This document shows, in pieces, positions 10,510-18,389 of a stretch of DNA of 64,000 bases (its first letter is position 1; each line of letters opens with the position of its first letter). Below the pieces are notes generated by a model. It had not been told where the DNA came from, ran no database searches, and saw nothing but the letters and a program-made list of their open reading frames with translations. The DNA is from Mycolicibacterium sp. GTDB taxonomy: Bacteria; Actinomycetota; Actinomycetes; Mycobacteriales; Mycobacteriaceae. Location: contig NZ_JAEMTA010000002.1 in assembly GCF_016462545.1 (NCBI RefSeq), positions 85,997 to 149,996 on the forward strand, written 5' to 3'. A program made the position numbers and the translations under genes.

Positions 10510-10646
10510 GTGTCTCCTGCTGGGCCTTTCCTCATTACACGGCGCTACGGCCGATCACGTGTCGAGCGCTGATATGTCCGCACCCTACGTGGCGCATGCC
10601 CGCGAATTGGGCAACTAGCCGTTCACCCTAGCGTTTTGCGAGTGTT

Positions 10647-11525
10647 TCACTCCAATTTGGGCGGCGACTTCGCGAACGTGAACTGATTCACGAAGGCCTG
10701 CCGCTGGGCGAAGAGCTTGGAGCACCCCGTCAGGTAGTGAATGTAGCGGTCGTAGACCTCTTGGCCCTGCAGTGCGACGGCCTCGTCGCGGCGGGCGCTC
10801 AGCGCGTCGGCCCAGAGGCTCAGCGTGCGCGCGTAGTGGGGTCGAAGCTCCTGCGTGCGGGTCAGCGTGAAGCCGGCCTTCTCGCCCATCGGGCCGACCA
10901 TCTCCGCCTTGCACAGCTGACCGCCGGGGAAGATCTCCTTCATGATGAACTTCACGAAGCGGAAGAGTTCCATCGTGAGTGGCACGTCATTCGCCCTGGC
11001 GTACTCCATCGACATCCCACAGATGGTGTGCAGCAGCATCACTCCGTCGTCGGGCAGCACCCGGTAGGCCATCGCGAAGAAGTCGTCGTAGCGGTCGAAG
11101 CCGAAGTGCTCGAACGCGCCGATCGAGACGATGCGGTCGACCGGTTCGTCGAACTGCTCCCAGCCGTTGAGCAACACCCGCAGGGAGCGCGCGCTCTTGG
11201 AGTCCGCGAACAGCTTCTCGACGTGCGCGTGCTGGTTCTCGCTCAGCGTCAGCCCGACGACGTTGACGTCGTACTTCTCGACTGCGCGCAGCATCGTCGC
11301 GCCCCAGCCGCAGCCGATGTCCAGCAGCGTCATGCCGGGTTCGAGACCCAACTTGCCCAACGCCAGATCCATCTTGGCGAACTGGGCTTCCTCCAGCGTC
11401 ATGTCGTCGCGCTCGAAGTAGGCGCAACTGTAGGTCTGCGTGGGATCCAGGAACAACCGATAGAACTCGTCGGACAGGTCGTAGTGCGACTGCACGTCGT
11501 CGAAGTGGGGCACTAAGTCGGCCAT
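10647..11525 (-). CDS. Mycolic acid methyltransferase/cyclopropane synthase paralogue
   Basis: 292 aa. Same family and architecture as the neighbours: [20 protein letters not shown], Cys 34 in TYSCAYF, SAM motif LLDIGCGWG (about 67-75), [20 protein letters not shown]. The C-terminus ends FVNQFTFAK with a short extra tail. Compared with the gene at 9616-10509 it lacks the MmaA4-like C-terminal sequence, so it is closer to the cyclopropanating/methylating group (CmaA, PcaA, MmaA2). Substrate position on the meromycolate chain cannot be assigned. Each of the three paralogues has its own 90-140 base upstream gap. Confidence 0.85.
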   Translation of the reverse strand: MADLVPHFDDVQSHYDLSDEFYRLFLDPTQTYSCAYFERDDMTLEEAQFAKMDLALGKLGLEPGMTLLDIGCGWGATMLRAVEKYDVNVVGLTLSENQHAHVEKLFADSKSARSLRVLLNGWEQFDEPVDRIVSIGAFEHFGFDRYDDFFAMAYRVLPDDGVMLLHTICGMSMEYARANDVPLTMELFRFVKFIMKEIFPGGQLCKAEMVGPMGEKAGFTLTRTQELRPHYARTLSLWADALSARRDEAVALQGQEVYDRYIHYLTGCSKLFAQRQAFVNQFTFAKSPPKLE

Positions 11526-11618
11526 GGCATACGCCTTCCGGGTCGTGTGAACAAACCCGGGGTCAGGGGGTGTGACAGCGCGGATGCTACGGGTGGCACA
11601 TCCGCGCGCTGCAGCGGC

Positions 11619-12497
11619 CTACTTCTCCAGCGTGAACTGGCAGACGTCGATGTAGCCCTCGTGGAAGCCCTTGGCGCAGCCGGTGAGGTAGTGCATGTAG
11701 CGGTCGTAGACCTCTTCGGACTGGATCGCGATGGCTTCGTCCCTGTGCGCCTCCAGGGCGGCAGACCAGGTGTCGAGCGTCCTGGCGTAGTGCTTCTGCA
11801 GCGACTGTGTACGGGTCAGGTCGAAGCCCGCCCTGGTCGCATACTCGCCCGCCATCTCGGTGGTCGGCAGGTATCCGCCGGGGAAGATCTCGGTGAGGAT
11901 GAACTTGACGAACCGCGCGATCGAGAACGTCAGGGGCAGACCGGCCGCGGTCATCTGCGGAAGCGTGAGCGCGGTGATGGTGTGCAGCAGCATCACGCCA
12001 TCGTCGGGCAGCGCCTTGTAGGCCATGGCGAAGAAGTCGTCCCAGCGGTCCTTGCCGAAGTGCTCGAACGCGCCGATCGACACGATGCGGTCGACGGGCT
12101 CGTCGAACTGCTCCCAGCCCTGCAGCAGGATGCGCTTGGAGCGGGGGCTCTCGTGCGTGGCGAAGACGTTCTCGACGTGTGCCTTCTGGTTCTCGCTCAG
12201 CGTCAGTCCGATGACGTTGACGTCGTACTTCTCGAGCGCCCGCACCATGGTCGAGCCCCAGCCGCAGCCGACGTCGAGCAGGGTCATGCCGGGCTGAAGG
12301 CCCAACTTGCCCAGCGCCAGGTCGACCTTGGCGAGCTGGGCTTCCTCCAGCGTCATGTCGTCGCGCTCGAAGTAGGCGCAGCTGTAGGTCTGGCTGGGGT
12401 CGAGGAACAGACTGAAGAATTCGTCCGACAGGTCGTAGTGTGCCTGGACGTCCTCGAAGTGCGGCTTCAGGCCACCCTTCTTGCGTGTACTCGCCAT
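11619..12497 (-). CDS. Mycolic acid methyltransferase/cyclopropane synthase, PcaA/CmaA-like
   Basis: 292 aa from the ATG at 12497, chosen over an in-frame start 60 bases upstream because a GAGAGG ribosome-binding site precedes it and the family starts here. Motifs: [20 protein letters not shown] with Cys 40, SAM motif LLDVGCGWG (about 73-81), [20 protein letters not shown], and a C-terminus [12 protein letters not shown] closely resembling PcaA/CmaA1. Members add a methylene bridge or methyl branch to a meromycolate double bond. It is the first of three tandem paralogues downstream of the hydrolase gene. Confidence 0.86.
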   Translation of the reverse strand: MASTRKKGGLKPHFEDVQAHYDLSDEFFSLFLDPSQTYSCAYFERDDMTLEEAQLAKVDLALGKLGLQPGMTLLDVGCGWGSTMVRALEKYDVNVIGLTLSENQKAHVENVFATHESPRSKRILLQGWEQFDEPVDRIVSIGAFEHFGKDRWDDFFAMAYKALPDDGVMLLHTITALTLPQMTAAGLPLTFSIARFVKFILTEIFPGGYLPTTEMAGEYATRAGFDLTRTQSLQKHYARTLDTWSAALEAHRDEAIAIQSEEVYDRYMHYLTGCAKGFHEGYIDVCQFTLEK

Positions 12498-12651
12498 GTG
12501 TGAAGATGCCTCTCTTGGCTGATCAGTGGCTCGGCAACGTCGCCAATGACCGGCCAAGCCTCCCCTGATGCGCTCAACCGGGCACTCTACGCCCGTCGCC
12601 TGTGCCGAGCCGAATCGGTGGACGACCGATTACGTCACTCTCCGAGCGCCT

Positions 12652-13554
12652 TCACGGCACTTCCGCGAAGGTCTTCGTCAGCTCGCCGACGATGTCTCCC
12701 CACAGGGGTTCGGGCAGATCGTGGGCCATTCCGTCGAACAGGACCAGCCGCGACCTGCGGATGGCCTTGGCAACCGCGCGGCCGCCGGAGGGGCGCATCA
12801 GCTTGTCCGCGCGACCGTGGATCACCACCGTGGGCGCGGTGATCTGCTTGTCGTAGGGGAGCAGGCTGCCGCTGCCGAGGATCGCGCTGAACTGCCGCGC
12901 CACGCCAGCCGGATAGTACGAGCGCTCGTAGGACTCGATGGCGTCCTCGACCATCTTCTCTTCGGCAACGGGATAGCCCGGGCTGCCGATGATCTTTCCG
13001 ACGCGCACGGAGTTGGCGATCACGCCCTCGCGCGAGGTGTCCTTGGGCCGCGTCGTGACGGCCTGTAGCTGCTTGAACCCCGGTGGGGGCAGCAGCGGCT
13101 GGTTGTTGCTCGAGAAGATGACGCCCAGTGTCTTGGTGCGCTGCTGATACCGCGCGGCGAAGACCTGGGCGATCATCCCGCCCATCGAGGCGCCGACCAC
13201 GTGCGCCTTCTCGATCTGCAGATGATCGAGCAGCGCCGCGGCGTCGTCGGACATGTGCTCGAGCGTGTACACCGCCTCGTTGCGCAGGCCGAGCTGGGAC
13301 CGGGCCATCCGGGGCAGCAGCTTCGCCCCGGTATGTCCACCCTCGACCTTGCTCGAGAGTCCGACGTCACGGTTGTCATAGCGGATGACGCGCAACCCCT
13401 GATCGACGAGTCGCTCGCAGAAACCGTTGCGCCAGAACACCAATTGCGCACCCAGCCCCATGATCAGCAGGACTGCGGGATGGTTCTCGTCGCCCATGTC
13501 CTCGTAGACGATGTCGAGTTCGCCCGACTTGGCCGACCCGGTGCGAATCTCCAT
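12652..13554 (-). CDS. lipG: Alpha/beta hydrolase, LipG-like
   Basis: 300 aa. The start is the ATG at 13554, which overlaps the stop of the ABC1 kinase gene by one base (TGATG), so the two are translationally coupled. Alpha/beta hydrolase fold with an oxyanion-side LLIMGLGAQ, nucleophile elbow GASMGG (Ser 123), VIHGRADKLM near the acid position and FDGMAHDLPEP near the catalytic His. Its place between the mycolate methyltransferases and the ABC1 kinase matches lipG (Rv0646c) in M. tuberculosis. The natural ester or lipid substrate is unproven. Confidence 0.82.
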   Translation of the reverse strand: MEIRTGSAKSGELDIVYEDMGDENHPAVLLIMGLGAQLVFWRNGFCERLVDQGLRVIRYDNRDVGLSSKVEGGHTGAKLLPRMARSQLGLRNEAVYTLEHMSDDAAALLDHLQIEKAHVVGASMGGMIAQVFAARYQQRTKTLGVIFSSNNQPLLPPPGFKQLQAVTTRPKDTSREGVIANSVRVGKIIGSPGYPVAEEKMVEDAIESYERSYYPAGVARQFSAILGSGSLLPYDKQITAPTVVIHGRADKLMRPSGGRAVAKAIRRSRLVLFDGMAHDLPEPLWGDIVGELTKTFAEVP

Positions 13555-14900
13555 CAGGCGTCCAGGTCGTCGGAATGCTCGCGGGAAACCTCCACCATGA
13601 AGTTGGCGAAGTAGCCGGTGAGCTGCGGGTCGGTCATCATCTGCCACTTCGGCGCCAGCAGCTTCATGTAGCGCTCGACGTAGAGGAACTGCTTGCCGAT
13701 CAGCACCAACTCGCGCGGCAGCTTGACGTCGTACGCCTCGGCCAGGGTCGAGAGCTGCTTGCCGATCGCGGCGTACGACATGTCGCCCAGCGACGTCATC
13801 GTGAGCGGCGTGGCAAAGGCTTCGAGGTCTTTCGCCGCCTCACCCTCCGGCTTGACGTTGCCGACCGCGCCCATCAGCACGACGATCTTGCCCGCCGCGG
13901 CGTGGTCCTTCTTGACCAGCAGTGCGTACACCAATTCGCGCAATAGCCAACGGGTTCGGGGATCGACGCGGCCCATGATGCCGAAGTCGAAGAACACGAT
14001 CTTGCCCGCATCGTCGACGTAGAGGTTGCCCGCGTGCAGGTCGCCGTGGAACAGCCCGTGGCGCAGACCGCCCTCGAACACGCTGAACAGCAGGGCCTTC
14101 ACCAGTTCGGTGCCGTCGAAGCCGGCCTTGCGGATCGCGGCCACGTCGTCGATGCGGACGCCCTGCACGCGTTCCATGGTGAGCACGCGCTCGCTGGTCA
14201 GATCCCAATACACCTGCGGCACACGGATGTTCTTGCCCAGCGGCGATGCGTGCATATGCGCGACCCAGGCGTCCATCGACTGCGCCTCGAGCCGGAAGTC
14301 GAGCTCCTCGGCGAGGTTGTCGGCGAAGTCGGCGACGACGTCCTGCGCGGAGAGCCTGCGGCCCAGCTTCGCCAGCTCGACGAGTTGCGCTCCGCGCTTG
14401 AGGATCTGCAGATCGGCCGCCACGCGCCTGCGGATGCCGGGCCGTTGAATCTTGACCACGACCTCCTCGCCGGAGTGCAGCGTGGCGTAGTGCACCTGGG
14501 CGATGGACGCCGAGGCGAACGGCTTCTCGTCGAAGCTCTTGAACAGGTTGGCGGGGTCGTCGCCCAGCTCTTCCTTGAACAGCTTGTGCACCTGCTCGGG
14601 GTTGGCGGGCGGGACGCGGTCGAGCAGGCTGCGGAACTCCCGGCTCATCGGCTCGCCGAAGGCGCCGGGGCTGGACGCGATGATCTGGCCGAACTTGACG
14701 TAGGTCGGGCCCAGATCGGCGAACGTCTGCGGGATCTGCCTGATGATCTTTTCCTGCAGTGAGCCGCGGCCGACCAGGTTGCTGACGACCCGCGCGCCGG
14801 TACGGGTGAGTTGCCATCCCGTCACGCCGATGCGGGCAGCTTCGACTGGCAACGGGACCCGATCCAGCCGGGCTACCTCGCGGTGCTTGGTGGTTGTCAT
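13554..14900 (-). CDS. ABC1/AarF (UbiB/ADCK-family) atypical kinase
   Basis: 448 aa. The family's invariant K-x-G-Q motif is present as YVKFGQ (Lys 69-Gln 72), followed by an Ala/Ser-rich loop, EVVVKIQRPG (ATP-side Lys) and FHGDLHAGNLYVD then FFDFG (metal-binding loop). This is the order expected of UbiB/ADCK proteins, which act as lipid-associated ATPases/kinases in isoprenoid-lipid handling. It corresponds in position to Rv0647c. It is coupled by a one-base overlap to the downstream LipG-like gene. A role in mycolate or quinone lipid handling is inference from location. Confidence 0.85.
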   Translation of the reverse strand: MTTTKHREVARLDRVPLPVEAARIGVTGWQLTRTGARVVSNLVGRGSLQEKIIRQIPQTFADLGPTYVKFGQIIASSPGAFGEPMSREFRSLLDRVPPANPEQVHKLFKEELGDDPANLFKSFDEKPFASASIAQVHYATLHSGEEVVVKIQRPGIRRRVAADLQILKRGAQLVELAKLGRRLSAQDVVADFADNLAEELDFRLEAQSMDAWVAHMHASPLGKNIRVPQVYWDLTSERVLTMERVQGVRIDDVAAIRKAGFDGTELVKALLFSVFEGGLRHGLFHGDLHAGNLYVDDAGKIVFFDFGIMGRVDPRTRWLLRELVYALLVKKDHAAAGKIVVLMGAVGNVKPEGEAAKDLEAFATPLTMTSLGDMSYAAIGKQLSTLAEAYDVKLPRELVLIGKQFLYVERYMKLLAPKWQMMTDPQLTGYFANFMVEVSREHSDDLDA

Positions 14901-15018
14901 GGTGCAAGTGTCTCAAAGGTGCCGGTCGGGCGGAAATTTCGTGTGGCACCGGTCACAGCCGAATCTCTCATCGACATGGCGTTCACAGTCGCTGCCGTGT
15001 GTTTGGCGATCGTGAACG

Positions 15019-15951
15019 CTATGTCGACGCGGGGGGTGCTTGCGCGAAGTTCTCCACCAGCGCGTCGACCACCGGTCGCCATACCGGCTCGGGCAAATCG
15101 TGACCCATGCCGTCGACGACGATGAAGCGCGCGCCGTCGATGATGCGAGCCAGATTGCGGCCGTTGCGAATTCGCATCATGGGATCGTGCGAACCGTGCA
15201 CGACGATGGTCGGGGCGGTGATGCGACGGGTGAAGCGCAGCAGGCTGCCCGTACCGAGAATCGCGTCGAACTGCCGCAGCCCGCCCTGCTTGTAGTCGCT
15301 GCGCGCGGTCAGCGTCTCGACGCGATGGCGCAGTTGCTCGTCCGTCGGCAGGAAGTTGGGGCCGTTGATCACTGCGATGTTGCGCATCTCGAAGGCGACC
15401 TTGGCGGCGCGCGGCGCATCCTTGCCCGGCGGATTCAGCGCCAGCCTGATGACCCGCCACCGCGGCAGCGCCGACAGCGGCTTGCCCGCACTCGTCATCA
15501 GCAGGGCCAGCGAACGGACCCGGCCCGGATGGCTGCCCGCCAGAATCTGCGCGATCATGCCGCCCATCGACGCGCCCACCACGTGCGCGCTCTCGATGTG
15601 GAGGTGGTCGAGCAGGCCGCGCGCATCCTCCGCCATGTCGATCAGCGTGTACGGCACCGGGCTGGACCTGCCGAGAAGGTAGCGCCCGATGCGGGGGACC
15701 ACGGCGCCTGCGGCGCGCTGCCCGCTCATCTTGGTCGACAGGCCGATGTCGCGATGGTCGTAGCGGATGACGCGGAAGCCCCGCTTGACGAGCAGTTTGC
15801 AGAAGCCGTCCGGCCACATCGGCAACTGCGCGCCGACGCCCATGATCAGCAGGACCGGCGGGTCGGTGCGATCACCGAGGTCTTCGTAGAACAGCTCGAC
15901 GGGCTGCGACGGGTCGCCGCAGATGGCCCGTCCGCTGCGCTTGCGCATCAT
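15019..15951 (-). CDS. Alpha/beta hydrolase, second LipG-like paralogue
   Basis: 310 aa, similar along its length to the hydrolase at 12652-13554: YEDLGDRTDPPVLLIMGVGA, the HRDIGLSTK segment, nucleophile elbow GASMGG (Ser 128), VVHGSHDPMM and VDGMGHDLPEP. The two flank the ABC1 kinase gene, so a local duplication is likely. Function would be ester or thioester hydrolysis in the lipid pathway; substrate unknown. About 120 bases separate it from the kinase gene downstream. Confidence 0.82.
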   Translation of the reverse strand: MMRKRSGRAICGDPSQPVELFYEDLGDRTDPPVLLIMGVGAQLPMWPDGFCKLLVKRGFRVIRYDHRDIGLSTKMSGQRAAGAVVPRIGRYLLGRSSPVPYTLIDMAEDARGLLDHLHIESAHVVGASMGGMIAQILAGSHPGRVRSLALLMTSAGKPLSALPRWRVIRLALNPPGKDAPRAAKVAFEMRNIAVINGPNFLPTDEQLRHRVETLTARSDYKQGGLRQFDAILGTGSLLRFTRRITAPTIVVHGSHDPMMRIRNGRNLARIIDGARFIVVDGMGHDLPEPVWRPVVDALVENFAQAPPAST

Positions 15952-15973
15952 TCAGTTCTACCGCCAGCACGAC

Positions 15974-16009
15974 GCGGGGCCCGACACCGCATGCGATGTC
16001 GGGCCCCGC
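15974..16009 (-). terminator. Strong hairpin terminator after the lipoprotein gene
   Basis: A perfect 13-bp stem (GCGGGGCCCGACA at 15974-15986 with 15997-16009) and 10-base loop, located 18 bases past the lipoprotein stop on the minus strand and just upstream of the next leftward gene. It would insulate the LipG/ABC1 operon from lipoprotein transcription. Confidence 0.75.
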
Positions 16010-16027
16010 CGTTGCTGCTGAGAGGGA

Positions 16028-16471
16028 CTATCCGGTTCCGACGCAGACGCCACCGGCGCACGCCGAGGCTCCGCCGGGTCCGGCGCCTGCGCCCGCTCCC
16101 GGGACGCCTGCCGAGGCTCCGCCGGGTCCGGCGCCCGCGCCGCCGCCGGGCACGCTGGCCGTGGCGCCGCCGGGTCCGGCGCCTGCGCCGGTGCCACCGG
16201 GCACCTCGGCCGTCGCGCCACCGGGGCCCGCACCGGCACCCGGGGCACCGGTTTCGGTACCGGTCGCGGGCGGGGCAGGCGCCGTCGAGGTCATCGGGGC
16301 CGTGGTCGTGGTGGTGGTCGTCGTCTCGGACGAGCTGCTCGGGGTCGTGCTGCTGGTGGAATCGGTACCACTGTCGCTGCTACCGCAGGCCACGGTGAGG
16401 GTTCCTGCGGCGAACGCAGCGGCGATGCCTGCAGCGACGCGGAAACGAATGGAACTGCGATCGGACGTCAT
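16028..16471 (-). CDS. Gly/Ala/Pro-repeat putative lipoprotein
   Basis: 147 aa. The signal sequence (about 1-28) ends in LTVACGSS. The Cys fits a lipoprotein attachment site, though the lipobox is slightly degenerate (Thr at -3). A Ser/Thr-rich linker with a run of Thr follows (about 34-62), and then four near-identical 15-17 residue units built around GAGAGPGGA(T/S)A and VPGG. The C-terminal segment SACAGGVCVGTG carries two cysteines. Mature low-complexity sequence suggests a surface-exposed extended or fibrous region. No enzymatic domain is visible. Confidence 0.72.
   Translation of the reverse strand: MTSDRSSIRFRVAAGIAAAFAAGTLTVACGSSDSGTDSTSSTTPSSSSETTTTTTTTAPMTSTAPAPPATGTETGAPGAGAGPGGATAEVPGGTGAGAGPGGATASVPGGGAGAGPGGASAGVPGAGAGAGPGGASACAGGVCVGTG
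16056..16245 (-). repeat. Four tandem ~48-base repeats inside the lipoprotein gene
   Basis: The DNA encoding GAGAGPGGA(T/S)A-VPGG units recurs four times (read in plus orientation as GCTCCGCCGGGTCCGGCGCC-type copies). Copy number could vary by slippage. Boundaries are approximate. Confidence 0.65.
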
Positions 16472-16576
16472 GGATGACTCGATTCTGTGTTGTGAGCTTC
16501 TCCCCAGTGAGGACTTGAGGGCGTGTTACCCGCCTGCGCCCGCCGTCAATCCCGTTGGCGAGATCGAAGTCGAAAA

Positions 16577-17179
16577 TCAGTCGGCGGCGGGCGGCGTGAA
16601 CGGCGTGAGCCAATCCGTCTTGGGCCACCCCTCGAGTCCGGCGAGCAGCTCGTACATCGTGGCGCCGTCGATGCTCTCCCGGATGATGTCCCCCTGGCCG
16701 GCATGCCGGGCCAACTCCTCGATCACGTGGAACACCACCCACCGCACCGACCACGCCTCGACGTCCTTCGGGAACCACGGTGCGTCGCGGGGCACGGGCA
16801 CCGCGGCCGCGAGGTCGGCGGTCTCGACGAGCCGCAGCGCTTCGGCATTGCCTGCGTCGAACCGATCCACTATCGCGGCCAGCGTCTCGTCGGGCTTCAT
16901 CGTGAACTCGTCGGCGTACTCGGCCTCCCGCTCCGCCACGGGGCGTTCGTCGGCGGGCGGGACGTTGGGAGCGGCAGCGATCCGCTGCATCCAGCCGCGC
17001 TGACAGTTGGTGACGTGCTTGATGAGCGCGCCGATCGACAGCGCACTCACCGTCGGCGTGGCCCGCGCCTGCTCGTCGGTGAGCCCGAAGGCCAATGCGC
17101 GAAACGCGTACTGCTGTTGAAACAGGTAGTCGCGCAGGCCTTGACGTTCGTCGGCGATGGGAGGGGGCATTGCGGGCAT
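16577..17179 (-). CDS. DinB-family (DUF664) protein
   Basis: 200 aa. A four-helix DinB-like fold is suggested by LRDYLFQQQYAFRALAFGLT, the HVTNCQRGW segment (His in the usual metal-ligand position) and VVFHVIEELARHAGQGDIIR (two further His). These give the typical three-His metal site of the DinB/YfiT superfamily. Family members include thiol-dependent transferases (mycothiol- or bacillithiol-dependent) and stress proteins. It is divergent from a stub gene at 17342 and shares a palindromic promoter region with it. Specific reaction unknown. Confidence 0.82.
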   Translation of the reverse strand: MPAMPPPIADERQGLRDYLFQQQYAFRALAFGLTDEQARATPTVSALSIGALIKHVTNCQRGWMQRIAAAPNVPPADERPVAEREAEYADEFTMKPDETLAAIVDRFDAGNAEALRLVETADLAAAVPVPRDAPWFPKDVEAWSVRWVVFHVIEELARHAGQGDIIRESIDGATMYELLAGLEGWPKTDWLTPFTPPAAD

Positions 17180-17300
17180 GGTCAGTTTTCCTTCGTGGTG
17201 GTGGATGTATTCGTGGTGGTGGATGCACAGGTCGCGGAGCGGAGCAGTTGCTCGGCCAGAGGTGCGGTGAGGCTGCTCGTGGAAACAGCCTCACATCCGC

Positions 17301-17321
17301 TTAGGACAGTTTCGGTCCTAA
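17301..17321. promoter_or_regulatory. Inverted repeat between dinB and the truncated divergent gene
   Basis: TTAGGAC at 17301-17307 is repeated inverted as GTCCTAA at 17315-17321 with a 7-base spacer, 20 bases before the stub's ATG and about 120 bases before the DinB start. The position suggests an operator for a divergently encoded regulator. Confidence 0.55.
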
Positions 17322-17341
17322 GAGTGCGGCAGACTCGTGGC

Positions 17342-17374
17342 ATGTCCGAAACGACTGTCGGTTCTCAAATTTGA
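17342..17374 (+). pseudogene. Ten-codon stub of a host gene truncated by the island
   Basis: ATG at 17342 starts a frame of only ten codons (MSETTVGSQI) whose last codons already lie in the repeat array that begins with TGTCGG at 17356. The first five codons, the inverted repeat upstream and the divergent dinB neighbour resemble the usual arrangement of a YafY/WYL-type regulator gene next to dinB. I infer that insertion of the island removed the rest of such a gene; the remainder is not found elsewhere in the window. Confidence 0.45.
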
Positions 17375-17431
17375 TGTCATGTTCTCAACCGGAATGTCAT
17401 CTGGATGTCATTAATGACATAAATTTGAGAA
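17356..17431. repeat. TGTCAT/TTCTCAA repeat array, candidate transposon end
   Basis: Direct copies of TGTC(A/G) occur at 17356 (TGTCGG), 17375, 17395 and 17406 (TGTCAT), the first two each followed by GTTCTCAA or similar. TTCTCAAATTT at 17362-17372 returns inverted as AAATTTGAGAA at 17421-17431. TGTCATTAATGACA at 17406-17419 is a perfect palindrome. Arrays of short direct and inverted repeats beginning with TGT are what a Tn7/Tn5053-type transposase binds at an element end. Confidence 0.55.
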
Positions 17432-18244
17432 TTTCTTCTCGTCACGCGGATCTTCGGAGTGCGGTCTCGAGGCACGGCTACTCGACGGATGCTGGCGTAT
17501 CGCCGGTGCACATCGAGGCCGGAAAGTGCAGGCGGTAGCACATCAGTCTCGACGTCGAGCTCATGATCTACCTCGTCGCCGAGGCAGCGTCTCGGTCGTA
17601 ATACCGTTCAGTGCGGCAACTAGGGTTTCGAGTCGGCGAGGAGGCGCACTGCCCACCGACCTTGCCGGGACGCCGTCACGCTTTGAAACAGCAGGTCCTG
17701 TTAGTTTGGCCGACGGTAAGCCTCTTAGGGCCTCGTACCCCCAACCGTTGACTGAGAGCTGATACATCCGACTGGTTGTTGGTCATCGACGTCCCCAACG
17801 CGCATACGACGGCTGGCTTCATCAAGAGGCTTGGGACTGGTTCGAGCCGCACGTCTGACATTTCTCTGGACGTCACGGTGGAGCGATGCTCCGCGGTGGG
17901 TGTGCGACGGGGACCGCTCGCCCGCACGGCGTTGGCGCTGGTGGATATCTGCATTATCCATCAGTTGGGCCCCGGCGTAGCCGAGAGCCAAACTGGGCGA
18001 CTGGTTCAATCCCGGGGCCGAATTTGTTTGCGGCAGAGCATGACCGGGCCTTTGGGGCCGTGAGGCCACTTCTCCCCAGGGCAGCCCCAGGGCATGGGCC
18101 AAGCACGACGCCACGGCTGTCACCGGACATGTGCCGTTCACCGATCGCCGGAGTCTTCACCTGACCCGTCTCCAGCGTGTCTGCTAAATCCAGCGGTAGG
18201 GCAAAGTGCCAGAACCCGCAACATCGTGGATTAATTGCATGAAT
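17432..18244. other. Non-coding stretch at the left of the island
   Basis: About 800 bases with no frame that looks like a real gene on either strand: codon usage is irregular and no family motif is seen. It is slightly less GC-rich than the host chromosome. A GTTCAATCC motif at about 18003 recalls a tRNA T-loop, but a full tRNA cannot be folded. Confidence 0.5.
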
Positions 18245-18268
18245 GTAACTACTACATGTAGTAGTTAC
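18245..18268. promoter_or_regulatory. Perfect 24-bp palindrome upstream of the CBASS operon
   Basis: The half-site GTAACTACTACA (18245-18256) is followed immediately by its exact reverse complement (18257-18268). It lies about 120 bases upstream of the effector gene start, so it is a plausible operator. The inner ACTACTA matches the half of a 10-bp palindrome at 28678-28687 beside the XRE gene. Confidence 0.6.
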
Positions 18269-18389
18269 GGTAGCCGCCCTACGCCAGGTGTAGTTTTCTA
18301 GGTGTCGCACGGAACGTCGAGATGTTGAGAGCTTTGCGATGTGGCGAACGGGAACAGCAACCAGCTGATCGGATGAGGGGCGGTGGCAG

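Noticed and set aside
14897..15817. Minus-strand frame overlapping the second LipG-like gene
   Set aside because: Shadow frame rich in Arg/Ala/Pro within a gene with clear hydrolase motifs.
17960..18030. tRNA-like segment with GGTTCAATCC and matching GGCCCCG/CGGGGCC ends
   Set aside because: Only about 53 bases lie between the putative acceptor strands and no D- or anticodon arm can be drawn; a tRNA fragment is possible but not supported.
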